A stretch of 35,564 nucleotides of DNA from Fidelibacterota bacterium (lineage in GTDB: Bacteria; Pseudomonadota; Alphaproteobacteria; Rhodospirillales; Rhodospirillaceae). Position numbers and translations under genes: made by a program. The notes beneath the pieces were generated by a model. That model did no database searches, was not told where the DNA came from, and saw only the letters and a program-made list of their open reading frames with translations. Location of the stretch: the NCBI GenBank assembly GCA_947475895.1, contig CANJMF010000026.1:1-35564 (forward strand), read 5' to 3'. Below, one piece after another: positions 14,145-23,587 of this stretch (position 1 is the stretch's first letter; each line of letters begins with the position of its first letter).

Positions 14145-16312
14145 TAGCTACGTTTGGGCAGGAACTTGACGATGACCAACGTGACGTCGTCGGTCATGGC
14201 GTCGCCGCCGGAGAATTCGCGCAGGCGATCGAATACAGCAGCACAAATGTCGGCGGCGGGTTGATGCGCGGTGGCGGCAACTACGTTCATCAAACCCTCT
14301 TTGCCGAAGACTTCGCCGTCGGGTGATTTGGTTTCCCAGATACCATCGGTGCCTAGCACGATGATCCCGAAGTCGGACCAATTATCCCGATCGTTTTCAT
14401 GGAACGGCCACTCGGGACGCACACCCAGCGGAATATCATGCACCGCCAGCTCCTCGAACATTTTTGTCTGCGCATCGTAAAAAAGAATCGGGCCGTGACC
14501 GGCGCTGATCCAGCGCACGTCACGCGTTTCGGGATCGACCGTGAGATAAACCAGTGTCACAAAACGCCCGCCGGTCGCATCGCCCGCCAAGTGGCGATTG
14601 ACCGCGCGCATCACGGGACGTAATGCCGAGCCGTCACCGGCATGGCTTCGCAATAGCGCCCGCACCGACATCATGGTCAGCGCCGCAACGACGCCGTGTC
14701 CCGAGACGTCGCCAACGACGACGCCCAATCGCTGGCGGCCGTCCTCATCCTTTAACGGCATAAAATCGTAGTAATCGCCGCCGACGGCTTCGCTGTAAAT
14801 GCTCTGCCCGGCTACATCCAAACCGGGAAGCTGAGGCGCTTCATCGGGTAAAAGTTTTTGTTGAACTTCGCGCGCGAGATCCAGGGATTCCTGAACCTGA
14901 ATGTGCGTGCGCAATTCCGGCACCATGGAATTGAATACCGTCGCGAGCTCGCCGACTTCATCTTTGCTCGTCACTGGCGCACGTGCCAGCAGGTTGCCGC
15001 GCGCGAGGTCGAGGGCGGCTGTCGCCAGCGCGCGCAGAGGGCTGGTGACGGTGCGCGCGGCCAACATGGCGAGTACGGCGACGATCAGAATAAGAATCAC
15101 CGAAGCAATACCGGCTAGCTGTACTTGTTCGACAATGGTCTGACGCACGGACTCTTGGGCGCGGTCAGCGATACTCTCAATCTCGTCAACCGGAACGACA
15201 TAGAGCAAGGCTGTGCCGACGCGGCCTAGTTGTCCGTAGACCCAAAGCGCAGGTTTACCGCCGTGTGGGAGTTGGCGAATGCCGTCATTGCCGGCTTGAA
15301 GGTCGGCGACAATCTGATCGAGATCGCCCGCTTGATCAGCCGCCAACGCCGGCGGCTCCAGCTCGGCATCCCATGAGGTCCCCTCATCGCGGTAAAGACT
15401 GGACGCGAGCACGCGCAGAGTCGGTGCCTGACTTTTGCCAGGCACGTGCGGCCGGCCCTCGGCGTCCATGAGCTGAACGATATAGCTTTCCGTGTGATTG
15501 CCGATGCGGACGCGCGCTTGAGCCGCAGAGAGCAGCGTCAAAATATCGACGTCGATCGCCGTCACGCCCGCAATATCGCCTTTGGTGTCACGTAACGGCA
15601 TAGCGGCGGTCAGCAGAAGCCGGCGCGTGGAGGCGTCGAGTTGCGGCGGTGTCCAAACAAGTTCGTTGGCCGCCACGGCGCCTTGGTACCACGCACGTTG
15701 CCGCGGATCGTACCCGGGCGGATAGCCGCCATGACCGGGATACGATGAATGCAGGCCGTTGTTCAGCGCGAAATACTGCCAGTAGAATAGCGACGCATTT
15801 TTCTCCGCGATGCCGCGATAAACGTCGTCGAGTGACGCAAGGCGATCGACGAACGGCCGCGCCGTCGCCGCATCGAGATAAGCCGGCAGGAAAAATGACT
15901 GATGCAGCCGCGAGATCGGCACCGCTTGCAGCTCTTTGCCTGGCGACACCACGGCATGATCCATGGCGAGTTCGGTTCCGGGCGGCCATGTGCCAGTGTC
16001 GTCGAACGCAGAGTTTGTATACGTGAGTCCAACGTCGGTCGGCGCCACGCCATCGAGCCTGCGCTCGATCTCAATCGCCTGGATGCGCAGGGCCAGCTCC
16101 ACCTGTCGCTGCTGTGCGCCCAAGAGTTCGGACGAATAGCTGACGGACTGACGCAACTGCGTTTCAAGGTTCTGCGTAATGGCGGCCTTGCCGTACTCGG
16201 CCATGGCCAGGCCCAAATTTTCGGTCGCCCGTTCGCTGCGCCAGCTCAGCGCCGCCAGGGGCAGAACCGCGATAACGACCAGCAGCAGGAAGAGTTTGAT
16301 TTGGATCCGCAT
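14144..16312 (-). CDS. Membrane sensor phosphatase: dCache-HAMP-SpoIIE (PP2C)
   Basis: A 722-residue RsbU-like Ser/Thr phosphatase. A first membrane helix (about 5-23) and a second (400-419) enclose a periplasmic double-Cache sensor with the typical DPRQRAWYQGA motif (202-212). A HAMP linker follows (about 420-472), then a short coiled segment, then the PP2C-type domain with the metal-site motifs GGDYYD (511-516), GDVSGHG (534-540), a GTDGIWE and a terminal DDVTLVIV. All expected metal-binding aspartates are present, so it should be active. Family members dephosphorylate STAS-type anti-sigma antagonists and so control sigma factors or other outputs; no such partner is encoded in the window. 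It lies 54 bases after the degenerate EAL gene and overlaps the DUF1489 start. Confidence 0.93.
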   Translation of the reverse strand: MRIQIKLFLLLVVIAVLPLAALSWRSERATENLGLAMAEYGKAAITQNLETQLRQSVSYSSELLGAQQRQVELALRIQAIEIERRLDGVAPTDVGLTYTNSAFDDTGTWPPGTELAMDHAVVSPGKELQAVPISRLHQSFFLPAYLDAATARPFVDRLASLDDVYRGIAEKNASLFYWQYFALNNGLHSSYPGHGGYPPGYDPRQRAWYQGAVAANELVWTPPQLDASTRRLLLTAAMPLRDTKGDIAGVTAIDVDILTLLSAAQARVRIGNHTESYIVQLMDAEGRPHVPGKSQAPTLRVLASSLYRDEGTSWDAELEPPALAADQAGDLDQIVADLQAGNDGIRQLPHGGKPALWVYGQLGRVGTALLYVVPVDEIESIADRAQESVRQTIVEQVQLAGIASVILILIVAVLAMLAARTVTSPLRALATAALDLARGNLLARAPVTSKDEVGELATVFNSMVPELRTHIQVQESLDLAREVQQKLLPDEAPQLPGLDVAGQSIYSEAVGGDYYDFMPLKDEDGRQRLGVVVGDVSGHGVVAALTMMSVRALLRSHAGDGSALRPVMRAVNRHLAGDATGGRFVTLVYLTVDPETRDVRWISAGHGPILFYDAQTKMFEELAVHDIPLGVRPEWPFHENDRDNWSDFGIIVLGTDGIWETKSPDGEVFGKEGLMNVVAATAHQPAADICAAVFDRLREFSGGDAMTDDVTLVIVKFLPKRS

Positions 16313-16366
16313 GGCTTACCCATATAGGCAAACCAGTGTAACGAATACAGCCGTCCGTGGGGTTTT

Positions 16367-17611
16367 TTAGTTAGACGGCAGACCGAGCATTTTGTCGATC
16401 AGAAAGCCCTGGAACATGTTGATGCCCATCCGGGCGCCGACTTCCAACGCACGCTCATTATCGACGCGGATCAAGACCGGCGCGACGTTGCACTCGATCA
16501 TGTATTTCACCGCGCGCTCGCGCTCTTTCAGAATATCCTCGGCGCCCGTGCGCCAGTGAATCTTCGCGATGCTGGCTCCGATATAATCAAGGTCTACGAG
16601 ACCAACCGTCTGCGGGAAAACTTGGTCGACGGCAATATGCGCGCCCTTTGACTTGATAAGCCCGCGCGCCACCTGAAACTCGTCGAAGTTCTCGACGATA
16701 TTGGACTGGCGAAACTCGAACACGACCTGCTTGAGCACGTCTTCCGGCGTCGCCTCGATGAAACCTTCGAAGGCTTCGGTAAACACGCTCTCGACGTTTA
16801 GATTGATCGAACAACGATCCTTCGTCGTATGCATTTGGTTGAAGGCTTGCAGAAGAATTTGATCGAGCACGAGCGTGAATTCATTGAACAAACGCCCCGA
16901 ACCGCGCATTTCGACGTCGATAAACAGCGGCTTGCGCAGCAGATCCATGCTGATGAAGTATTCGCGCAGCACGGATTCAGGCTTTTGGCCGGGAATATTC
17001 AGCATCACGTCTTGCGTGCGCACGAATGCCTTAATGAATTTCTCGGTACCGAATTTTTCATACGCCTTCATGACGTTCTTGATGTCGGAGGGCGTCAGTG
17101 GACGTAGCTGTTTATTGTCGCCCGCAGGCTCGCCTTCCGCCACGGCACGCTGCGCGACTTCGGCGTATTTCGCCACGCGGTCGGCAGCCGAACGATAATT
17201 GGCGACGAGGTCGTAGCTGAGCACCAAGCGGCTTTGATCGATGGTACCGAAGCTGCCGGGGAAATTCCGTTCAATCGTGCGCAGCATGTCGACCTTAAGG
17301 TCGCGCACCATGCCGATCAGCATTGTCTCGTTAAGTTTCGCCATGATGGCGAAGTCGCACATGGACACTTGATAGCAAGAGCCGCCGCGTTTACCGGCGA
17401 TTTCCATTGTGCCGGCGGCGATCTCTTTTACGAGCCCCGGCGTACGCTTGGCCTCCGGAAGCGCGCTCGCGACACTGATAATCACGAGATTGACGCCGCC
17501 CTCCGGCGCATGACGCCAGTGACCCATATCGTGCACAAGGGCGCGCAAATCCTTTGGCGGTCCTTGCGCCTCGGGTCTCACGCCTACTACGTGTGGCGAA
17601 GCTTCTGACAT
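16367..17611 (-). CDS. Degenerate EAL-domain protein
   Basis: A 414-residue cytosolic protein. The C-terminal part (about 225-410) has the outline of an EAL c-di-GMP phosphodiesterase, ending in GINMFQGFLID like the usual QGY motif. The catalytic positions are lost: the DDFG position reads DQVF (329-332), the KID position reads KIHW (350-353), and the AEGVE strand reads LIRVDN (380-385). It is therefore unlikely to cleave c-di-GMP and may be a binding or adaptor protein. The first 200 residues are helical with no domain I can name. The start at 17611 has an AGGTGGG just upstream. It heads a run with the SpoIIE-type phosphatase and DUF1489 genes. Confidence 0.8.
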   Translation of the reverse strand: MSEASPHVVGVRPEAQGPPKDLRALVHDMGHWRHAPEGGVNLVIISVASALPEAKRTPGLVKEIAAGTMEIAGKRGGSCYQVSMCDFAIMAKLNETMLIGMVRDLKVDMLRTIERNFPGSFGTIDQSRLVLSYDLVANYRSAADRVAKYAEVAQRAVAEGEPAGDNKQLRPLTPSDIKNVMKAYEKFGTEKFIKAFVRTQDVMLNIPGQKPESVLREYFISMDLLRKPLFIDVEMRGSGRLFNEFTLVLDQILLQAFNQMHTTKDRCSINLNVESVFTEAFEGFIEATPEDVLKQVVFEFRQSNIVENFDEFQVARGLIKSKGAHIAVDQVFPQTVGLVDLDYIGASIAKIHWRTGAEDILKERERAVKYMIECNVAPVLIRVDNERALEVGARMGINMFQGFLIDKMLGLPSN

Positions 17612-17933
17612 CCCACCTGTCCCAACCGAAGGCGCGGTCCCTCACCGCAAATGTCCCCGTCACGCGCGACGGAGGGCCTTCGCATGTTAAGGGGCAAACT
17701 ATCGCTTGGGGGTGCCTTGGTCAATTAACACCATGAAAATGCTTATATTTCTGTTGGGACTTTATGTGCACGCCCCACGTGCGTGAAAGATCATGTTCCC
17801 GAAATCATCCAAGTATCTGGTCCCGTTGCACTTAGTTGTTACAGCGCGTCGAAGAAGGGGTTTCGAAATGCCGCCGCCTCGACCACAATAGCGCCGCGCG
17901 CTAAAGCCACATCAACTATAAGGAGAATCCGTC
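17612..17933. other. 322-base intergenic region before the lipid catabolism cluster
   Basis: The region separates the divergent degenerate EAL gene and the SCP2-like gene, and must contain both promoters. It is less GC-rich around 17715-17760. I found no convincing gene and no clear sigma-70 promoter, FadR, PsrA or TetR-type palindrome by eye. The last bases contain the AAGGAG ribosome site of the SCP2-like gene (17920-17925). Confidence 0.5.
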
Positions 17934-18242
17934 ATGGCGTTGGAGGATGTCCTGAGCGAAATTCAGGCACGGGCCGATAAGCTTACGGAGCTTGGCCATA
18001 CGGTTCTTTTGGATATGGGCGACGATGGCAAAATCCTCGTGGATGCCACCGGTGGCGACGTAAAGATCGTGGCGAACCCAGACAACGAGGACGCCGAAAC
18101 GACCCTCGCCCTTTCCGAAGCCAATATGATGAAGCTCATCGCGGGCGATCTGAACCCGATGGTCGCCTTCACCCTGGGAAAGCTAAAAGTGTTTGGTTCC
18201 AAAGGGATAGCTTTAAAATTGGCGAGCCTTCTCGAAAAATAG
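17934..18242 (+). CDS. SCP2 sterol-binding-type small carrier protein
   Basis: A 102-residue protein with the SCP2 fold pattern: an N-terminal helix, beta strands around ILVDATGGDVKIV, and the C-terminal signature LIAGDLNPMVAFTLGKLKVFGSKGIALKLASLL, of which NPMVAFTLGKLKVFG is the conserved part. SCP2 proteins bind fatty acids, fatty acyl-CoA or sterol-like lipids. Here it sits in front of an acyl-CoA ligase and the beta-oxidation genes, so an acyl-lipid carrier role is likely (inference). The start at 17934 has an AAGGAG ribosome site. A weak terminator-like hairpin follows, which may make this gene more abundantly transcribed than the rest. Confidence 0.88.
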   Translation: MALEDVLSEIQARADKLTELGHTVLLDMGDDGKILVDATGGDVKIVANPDNEDAETTLALSEANMMKLIAGDLNPMVAFTLGKLKVFGSKGIALKLASLLEK

Positions 18243-18282
18243 CCGCGCCTCCCGCCACAGACCCTCGACACGTCCCCTGGTC

Positions 18283-18312
18283 GCGAAGCTTTTGATTCGC
18301 TAAGATTTTTTT
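18283..18312 (+). terminator. Weak terminator or attenuator after the SCP2-like gene
   Basis: GCGAA (18283-18287) and TTCGC (18296-18300) form a 5-bp stem, followed by TAAGA and seven T (18306-18312). The stem is short, so read-through into the ligase gene is likely. It may set a higher level of the carrier protein relative to the enzymes. Confidence 0.35.
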
Positions 18313-18341
18313 GCAAAGCCCGAAAGGGATGGGGAGGAGAT

Positions 18342-20051
18342 GTGACCGACACGCGCTCTGCGAGTACAGCGCCGTCTTATCCGTGGCTCCGGAAGTATCC
18401 GGCTTTTGCCCCGTGGGACATGCCGCTGCCGTCGGCGCCGGTCTACAAACTCCTGTCGGACGCCGTCGCAAAATACCCCGAGAATCCGTGCATCGAATTC
18501 ATGGGCCGTCGGTGGACTTACACCGAAGCCAGCGATCTGGCCGCACGCGCGGCGAAGGGCTTTCAAAAAATCGGCGTGACCAAGGGCACACGCGTTGGGC
18601 TCTTGCTGCCCAATACGCCCTATTACTTTGCGGCGTACTTCGGAATCATGATGGCCGGCGGCACGGTCGTGAACATGAACCCGCTCTACACCGTGAAGGA
18701 GCTTGAGCACATGGTGAAGGACTCCGGCATCGACGTGCTGGTGACCATGGACTTGGCGATCATGTATCCCAAAGCGCGCACGATCCTCAACAACACGCCC
18801 ATGAAGAAGCTGATCGTTTGCTCCATGGCGGAGGCTTTGCCTTTTGGAACCGGCGTTCTGTTCAGCCTATTCAAGCGCAAGACTGTTTCCAACGTGGAAG
18901 AAGACGACCGCCAGATGCGGTGGGAGAACCTTATCGACAACGCCGGCGATTACACGCCGGCGACGATCGATCCCAAGGAAGACGTCGCGGTGCTGCAATA
19001 CACCGGCGGCACCACCGGCCTTCCCAAAGCCGCCATGCTGACGCATGCGAACATTACGGCGAACGCGCGTCAGGTGTCCGCTTGGTACAAGGGGCCGACA
19101 TTTGGCGAAGAGCGTTTCCTCGCGGCCCTGCCTTTCTTTCACGTATTCGCGATGACGGTGATTTTGCTATGCGCCCTCGAGTACGGCGCCGAAATCATCA
19201 TGATGCCGCGCTTCGAGCTGAAAGATTGCCTCAAGCAAATCGATAAAAAGCGGCCGACCGTATTTCCCGCAGTGCCGACGATCTTTACCGCCATCAACAA
19301 TTTCGCGGACATCGAGAAATACGACCTAACGTCATTAGGCCTGTGCATCTCGGGCGGCGCGCCGCTGCCTGTCGAAGTGAAGAAAGCCTTTGAAGCGCGC
19401 ACCGGCTGCGTTGTGGTGGAAGGCTACGGCATGAGCGAGACCTCACCGGTCGTATGCACCAACCCCACCGAAGGCGAAAATAAAGCCGGGTCCATCGGCC
19501 TGCCTATGCCGGGCACGATTGTGGAGATTCGCGCACTCGACGACGACCGCGTGCTTGGCGTCGGCGAGAAAGGCGAAATCTGCGTGCGCGGGCCGCAAGT
19601 GATGAAGGGCTATTGGAATAAGCCCAAGGAAACTGAAGAAGTCATGCAGCATGGCGCCATGCATACGGGCGACATCGGTTACATGGACGATGAAGGTTAT
19701 GTCTTTATCGTCGATCGCATCAAAGACATGATCAACGCCTCCGGTTACAAAGTTTATCCGCGCATCATCGAAGAGGCGATACAGGCGAATCCGGCCGTCG
19801 AGGAAGTTGTGGTGATCGGTATTCCCGATGCGTACCGCGGCGAAGCACCGAAAGCGTTCATCAAATTGCGCGCGGGCATGACTCTGACCGCGCAGGAACT
19901 GCAAGAATTCGTCAAAGATAAACTGTCGTCCATCGAGCGGCCGGCGCAATATGAATTCCGCGACGCGCTGCCGAAGACGTTGATCGGCAAACTATCGAAA
20001 AAAGAACTGAAACAAGAAGAGGCTGATAAAGCCGCGGCTGCGAAAACCTGA
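18342..20051 (+). CDS. fadD: Long-chain fatty-acid--CoA ligase
   Basis: Activates fatty acids to acyl-CoA with ATP, the entry step of beta-oxidation. The 569-residue protein is of normal family length and has the AMP-binding P-loop YTGGTTGLPKAA (Tyr220-), the GYGMSETSPV motif, the hinge region HTGDIGYMDDEGYVFIVDRIKDMI and the C-terminal Lys in GKLSKKEL. The start is a GTG at 18342 directly after GGAGGAGAT; the overlapping ATG at 18339 runs into an immediate stop. It is followed within 35 bases by the thiolase gene. The gene symbol is given by family; the chain-length preference is not known. Confidence 0.93.
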   Translation: MTDTRSASTAPSYPWLRKYPAFAPWDMPLPSAPVYKLLSDAVAKYPENPCIEFMGRRWTYTEASDLAARAAKGFQKIGVTKGTRVGLLLPNTPYYFAAYFGIMMAGGTVVNMNPLYTVKELEHMVKDSGIDVLVTMDLAIMYPKARTILNNTPMKKLIVCSMAEALPFGTGVLFSLFKRKTVSNVEEDDRQMRWENLIDNAGDYTPATIDPKEDVAVLQYTGGTTGLPKAAMLTHANITANARQVSAWYKGPTFGEERFLAALPFFHVFAMTVILLCALEYGAEIIMMPRFELKDCLKQIDKKRPTVFPAVPTIFTAINNFADIEKYDLTSLGLCISGGAPLPVEVKKAFEARTGCVVVEGYGMSETSPVVCTNPTEGENKAGSIGLPMPGTIVEIRALDDDRVLGVGEKGEICVRGPQVMKGYWNKPKETEEVMQHGAMHTGDIGYMDDEGYVFIVDRIKDMINASGYKVYPRIIEEAIQANPAVEEVVVIGIPDAYRGEAPKAFIKLRAGMTLTAQELQEFVKDKLSSIERPAQYEFRDALPKTLIGKLSKKELKQEEADKAAAAKT

Positions 20052-20086
20052 ATCAATTCGGCATCACCCACAGGGGGATTTGAACC

Positions 20087-21223
20087 ATGAGCAATGTTGT
20101 CATCGCGGGCTATGTCCGTTCGCCGTTTACGCTCGCCAACAAAGGCGCGCTGCGCAAAACCCGTCCCGACGACATGGTCGCCGCCGTCATGAAAGGGTTG
20201 GTTGAAAAAACCAAAGTGAACCCCGACCACATCGAAGACATCATCATGGGCTGCGCTTTCCCCGAAGGCGAACAAGGTCTCAACATCGCGCGCAACGCCG
20301 TGTTCCTCGCCGGGTTTCCAATCAGCGTCGCGGGTGTGACGGTTAACCGTTTTTGCGGCTCGTCGATGCAAGCCATCCACCAAGCCGCGGGCGCCATCAA
20401 AATGGGCGCCGGTGACGTGTTCATTTGCGCCGGGATTGAAAGCATGAGCCGCATTCCCATGGGTGGTTACAATCCGATGCCGAACCCGACGTTGGTCGAT
20501 GCCGGCAGCAAGGCCTACATCGGCATGGGTGAGACGGCCGAAAACCTAGCAGACAAATATAAAATCGCGCGCCCGAAGCAGGAAGCGTTCGCGGTGGAAA
20601 GCCACAAGCGCGCGGCAGCCGCGCAAGCCGCCGGTAAATTCAAAGACGAAATCATTCCGGTCAAAGGCGACGGCGGCATGATCGATACGGACGGTTGCAT
20701 TCGCGCCGAGACGACGGCGGAAACGTTGGCCGGCTTAAAGACGGCTTTCAAGGAAGGCGGCACCGTGACCGCTGGAACATCCTCGCCCCTCACCGACGGC
20801 GCGTCGGCCGTGCTGGTGTGCACAGAAGAATACGCGGCCAAAAATAATCTCGCGCCGCTCGCCCGCATTATGGCGATTTCGGTCGCCGGCTGCGGTCCTG
20901 AAATCATGGGCATCGGCCCCGTGCCCGCCATTCAAAAGGCGCTGCTGCGCGCCGGCCTGAAGCTCGACAAGATCGACATCATCGAACTGAACGAAGCCTT
21001 CGCCGCACAAGCGTTGTCGGTCGTGCAGGAATTGGGCATCGATCTGTCCAAAACCAATCTCGATGGCGGCGCAATCGCTATCGGGCATCCGCTCGGTGCC
21101 TCCGGCGGGCGCATCACCGGTAAAGTCGCAGCGCTTCTGAAGCGCGAGAAAAAGAAATATGGCCTCTCGAGCATGTGCATCGGTGGTGGCCAGGGTATCG
21201 CGACCGTCCTCGAAGCTCTTTAA
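20087..21223 (+). CDS. fadA: Acetyl-CoA C-acyltransferase (thiolase)
   Basis: Catalyses the last step of beta-oxidation, thiolytic cleavage of 3-ketoacyl-CoA. The 378-residue protein has the nucleophile Cys90 in NRFCGSSMQ, the catalytic His334 in AIGHPLGASG and the second Cys364 in SSMCIGGGQG, with NEAFAAQ present. All active-site residues are intact and the length is typical. It lies 11 bases before the fadB gene, with which it should form the multi-enzyme complex. Assignment to the degradative group rests on context. Confidence 0.95.
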   Translation: MSNVVIAGYVRSPFTLANKGALRKTRPDDMVAAVMKGLVEKTKVNPDHIEDIIMGCAFPEGEQGLNIARNAVFLAGFPISVAGVTVNRFCGSSMQAIHQAAGAIKMGAGDVFICAGIESMSRIPMGGYNPMPNPTLVDAGSKAYIGMGETAENLADKYKIARPKQEAFAVESHKRAAAAQAAGKFKDEIIPVKGDGGMIDTDGCIRAETTAETLAGLKTAFKEGGTVTAGTSSPLTDGASAVLVCTEEYAAKNNLAPLARIMAISVAGCGPEIMGIGPVPAIQKALLRAGLKLDKIDIIELNEAFAAQALSVVQELGIDLSKTNLDGGAIAIGHPLGASGGRITGKVAALLKREKKKYGLSSMCIGGGQGIATVLEAL

Positions 21224-21234
21224 GGAGCACGCGC

Positions 21235-23577
21235 ATGACCGAGATCAAAAAAGCCGCGGTGATTGGCGCCGGCGTTATGGGCGCCGGCATTGCCGCGCAC
21301 CTGACCAACGCCGGCATTCCCGTCGTCCTGCTCGACATCGTCCCGAAGGACGCCACCAACCGCAACGCCATTGCTGAGGGTGCGGTGGCGAAAATGCTCA
21401 AAACCGATCCCGCGCCATTCATGTCGAAGCGCAACGCGCAGATGATCACGCCCGGCAACACCGAAGACGATATGAAATTGCTCGGTGAATGTGACTGGAT
21501 CGTCGAAGCCGTGATCGAACGTCTGGATATCAAGCAGACGCTCTATAACAAGATCAACGAGCACCGAAAGAAGGGTTCCATCGTTTCGTCGAACACCTCG
21601 ACGATTCCTCTGAAAGAACTCGAAGCCAATATGCCGGCCGATATGGTTCCGGACTTTCTCATCACGCATTTCTTCAATCCGCCGCGCTACATGCGCTTGC
21701 TTGAAATCGTGGCGTCCAGCAAGACCCGCCCCGATGCCGTCAAAACCATGCGCGAGTTTTGCGACGTGCGCTTAGGCAAAGGCGTCGTCATCTGCAAGGA
21801 CACGCCCGGCTTCATCGCCAATCGCATCGGCACCTATTGGCTGCAGCTCGGCCTTGTAGAAGCGCTGAACCTCGGCCTGACGGTTGAGGAAGCGGATGCT
21901 GTGGGCTCTCGGCCCTTCGGTATTCCAAAGACGGGATTCTTCGGATTGATGGATCTTGTCGGCCTCGACCTCATGCCGCACGTCTCGAAATCCATGCACG
22001 ACTTGCTGCCGCCGACCGATACCTTTCAAACCATTTACGGGCAGCCCGCCGTGGTCACCACCATGCTTGCGAACAAGTGGGTGGGCCGCAAAGGGATCAG
22101 CGGGTTCTACCGAATCAAAAAAGACGGCGATGCGAAAATCAAAGAAAGCATCAACCTAAAAACCGCCGAATACGCTCCTTCGGTAAAGTCGCAACTGGAA
22201 AGTGTCAACGCCGGCAAGAAGGGCGGCCTGAAGGCCGTGACTGAACATCCCGACAAGGGCGGTCAGTACGCGTGGCGCCTTGCAAGTCAGGGATTGACCT
22301 ATGCGGCGTCGCTGGTGCCCGAGATCGCCGACACACTCTATGACGTCGATGAGGCAATGAAGGACGGCTACGGCTGGGGCGTTGGTCCGTTTGAGCTCAT
22401 CGATCAGATGGGCGCGAAATGGTTCGCCGACAAACTGGCCGCGAACAAGATCGCTGTACCGCCGATGTTAAAGCTCGCCGCCGACAAGGGCGGCTTCTAC
22501 CGTACCGAAAACGGCAAGTTGCAATTCCTCACGACCAAAGGCGAGTACACCGATGTGGTGCGCGCACCGGGCGTGTTGAAACTGTCGGACATCAAACGCG
22601 CCGGAAAGCCAATCATCAAAAATCCTTCCGCGAAGGTTTGGGATATTGGCGACGGCGTACTGTGCTTCGAGTTCACCTCGCGCGCCAACAGTCTCGATCC
22701 CATGACGATGGCTGGCCACAAAGAGGTACTGAAGCTTTTTAAGAATGACAAAGAAAAGAAGTGGAAAGCGCTCGTCGTTCACAACGAAGGCCCCAACTTC
22801 TCAGTAGGCGCCAACATCGGCCTTGTCCTGTTCGCCGCCAACATCGCGGTGTGGAGCGAACTGGAAAGCCAGATCGAAGACGGCCAGAAGACCTATGCCA
22901 ATTTGAAGTTCGCGCCGTTCCCTGTCGTTTCCGCGCCACTCGGCATGGCTTTGGGCGGCGGCTGCGAAATCCTCCTACACTCAGACGCCATTCAAGCGCA
23001 CGCCGAAACCTACACCGGCCTTGTCGAGGTCGGCGTCGGCGTGATTCCGGGTTGGGGCGGCTGCAAGGAAATGTTGCTGCGCCTGAAGAACGACCCACGT
23101 TTGCCGAAAGGCCCGATCCCGGCCGTGGCGCGCGCTTTTGAGTTAATTGGCACCGCGCAGGTAGCCAAGTCGGCGTTTGAAGCTAAGGAAATGGGAATCC
23201 TGCGCAAGGATGACGCCATTAGCATGAACCGCGACCGGTTGCTTGCCGATGCGAAAGCAAAAGCGCTCAAGCTCGCCGAGAATTACGCACCGCCGAAGGA
23301 ACAGGTGGTATCGCTGCCGGGACGAAATGGCATCGCCGCATTGAAGGTGGCGCTTGAAGGAATGACGTTGCAGGGCAAAGTCACGCCGCACGATCAAACT
23401 GTGTCGCTGGCCCTCGCCAATGTACTGACGGGTGGAGATACGGATTTCGTCGACACCGTCAGCGAAAAAGATCTGATGAAGCTCGAACGCGCGGCGTTCA
23501 TGGAGTTGGTGAAAAACAACAACACCCTCGCGCGGATCGAACACATGCTCGACACCGGAAAACCGCTCAGGAATTAG
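21235..23577 (+). CDS. fadB: 3-hydroxyacyl-CoA dehydrogenase / enoyl-CoA hydratase (FadB-type)
   Basis: Catalyses the hydration and the second oxidation of beta-oxidation. The 780-residue protein begins with the NAD-binding motif GAGVMGAGIA (11-20), followed by the dehydrogenase domains (THFFNPPRYM, GFIANRIG). The crotonase-type hydratase is at the C-terminal side (about 480-740), with ALGGGCE and LVEVGVGVIPGWGG carrying the two catalytic glutamates. This order is the reverse of E. coli FadB and is the form common in alphaproteobacteria and some others. The start at 21235 has AAGGAG upstream, 11 bases after the thiolase stop. It is the central enzyme of the operon. Confidence 0.95.
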   Translation: MTEIKKAAVIGAGVMGAGIAAHLTNAGIPVVLLDIVPKDATNRNAIAEGAVAKMLKTDPAPFMSKRNAQMITPGNTEDDMKLLGECDWIVEAVIERLDIKQTLYNKINEHRKKGSIVSSNTSTIPLKELEANMPADMVPDFLITHFFNPPRYMRLLEIVASSKTRPDAVKTMREFCDVRLGKGVVICKDTPGFIANRIGTYWLQLGLVEALNLGLTVEEADAVGSRPFGIPKTGFFGLMDLVGLDLMPHVSKSMHDLLPPTDTFQTIYGQPAVVTTMLANKWVGRKGISGFYRIKKDGDAKIKESINLKTAEYAPSVKSQLESVNAGKKGGLKAVTEHPDKGGQYAWRLASQGLTYAASLVPEIADTLYDVDEAMKDGYGWGVGPFELIDQMGAKWFADKLAANKIAVPPMLKLAADKGGFYRTENGKLQFLTTKGEYTDVVRAPGVLKLSDIKRAGKPIIKNPSAKVWDIGDGVLCFEFTSRANSLDPMTMAGHKEVLKLFKNDKEKKWKALVVHNEGPNFSVGANIGLVLFAANIAVWSELESQIEDGQKTYANLKFAPFPVVSAPLGMALGGGCEILLHSDAIQAHAETYTGLVEVGVGVIPGWGGCKEMLLRLKNDPRLPKGPIPAVARAFELIGTAQVAKSAFEAKEMGILRKDDAISMNRDRLLADAKAKALKLAENYAPPKEQVVSLPGRNGIAALKVALEGMTLQGKVTPHDQTVSLALANVLTGGDTDFVDTVSEKDLMKLERAAFMELVKNNNTLARIEHMLDTGKPLRN

Positions 23578-23587
23578 TAGGAACACG

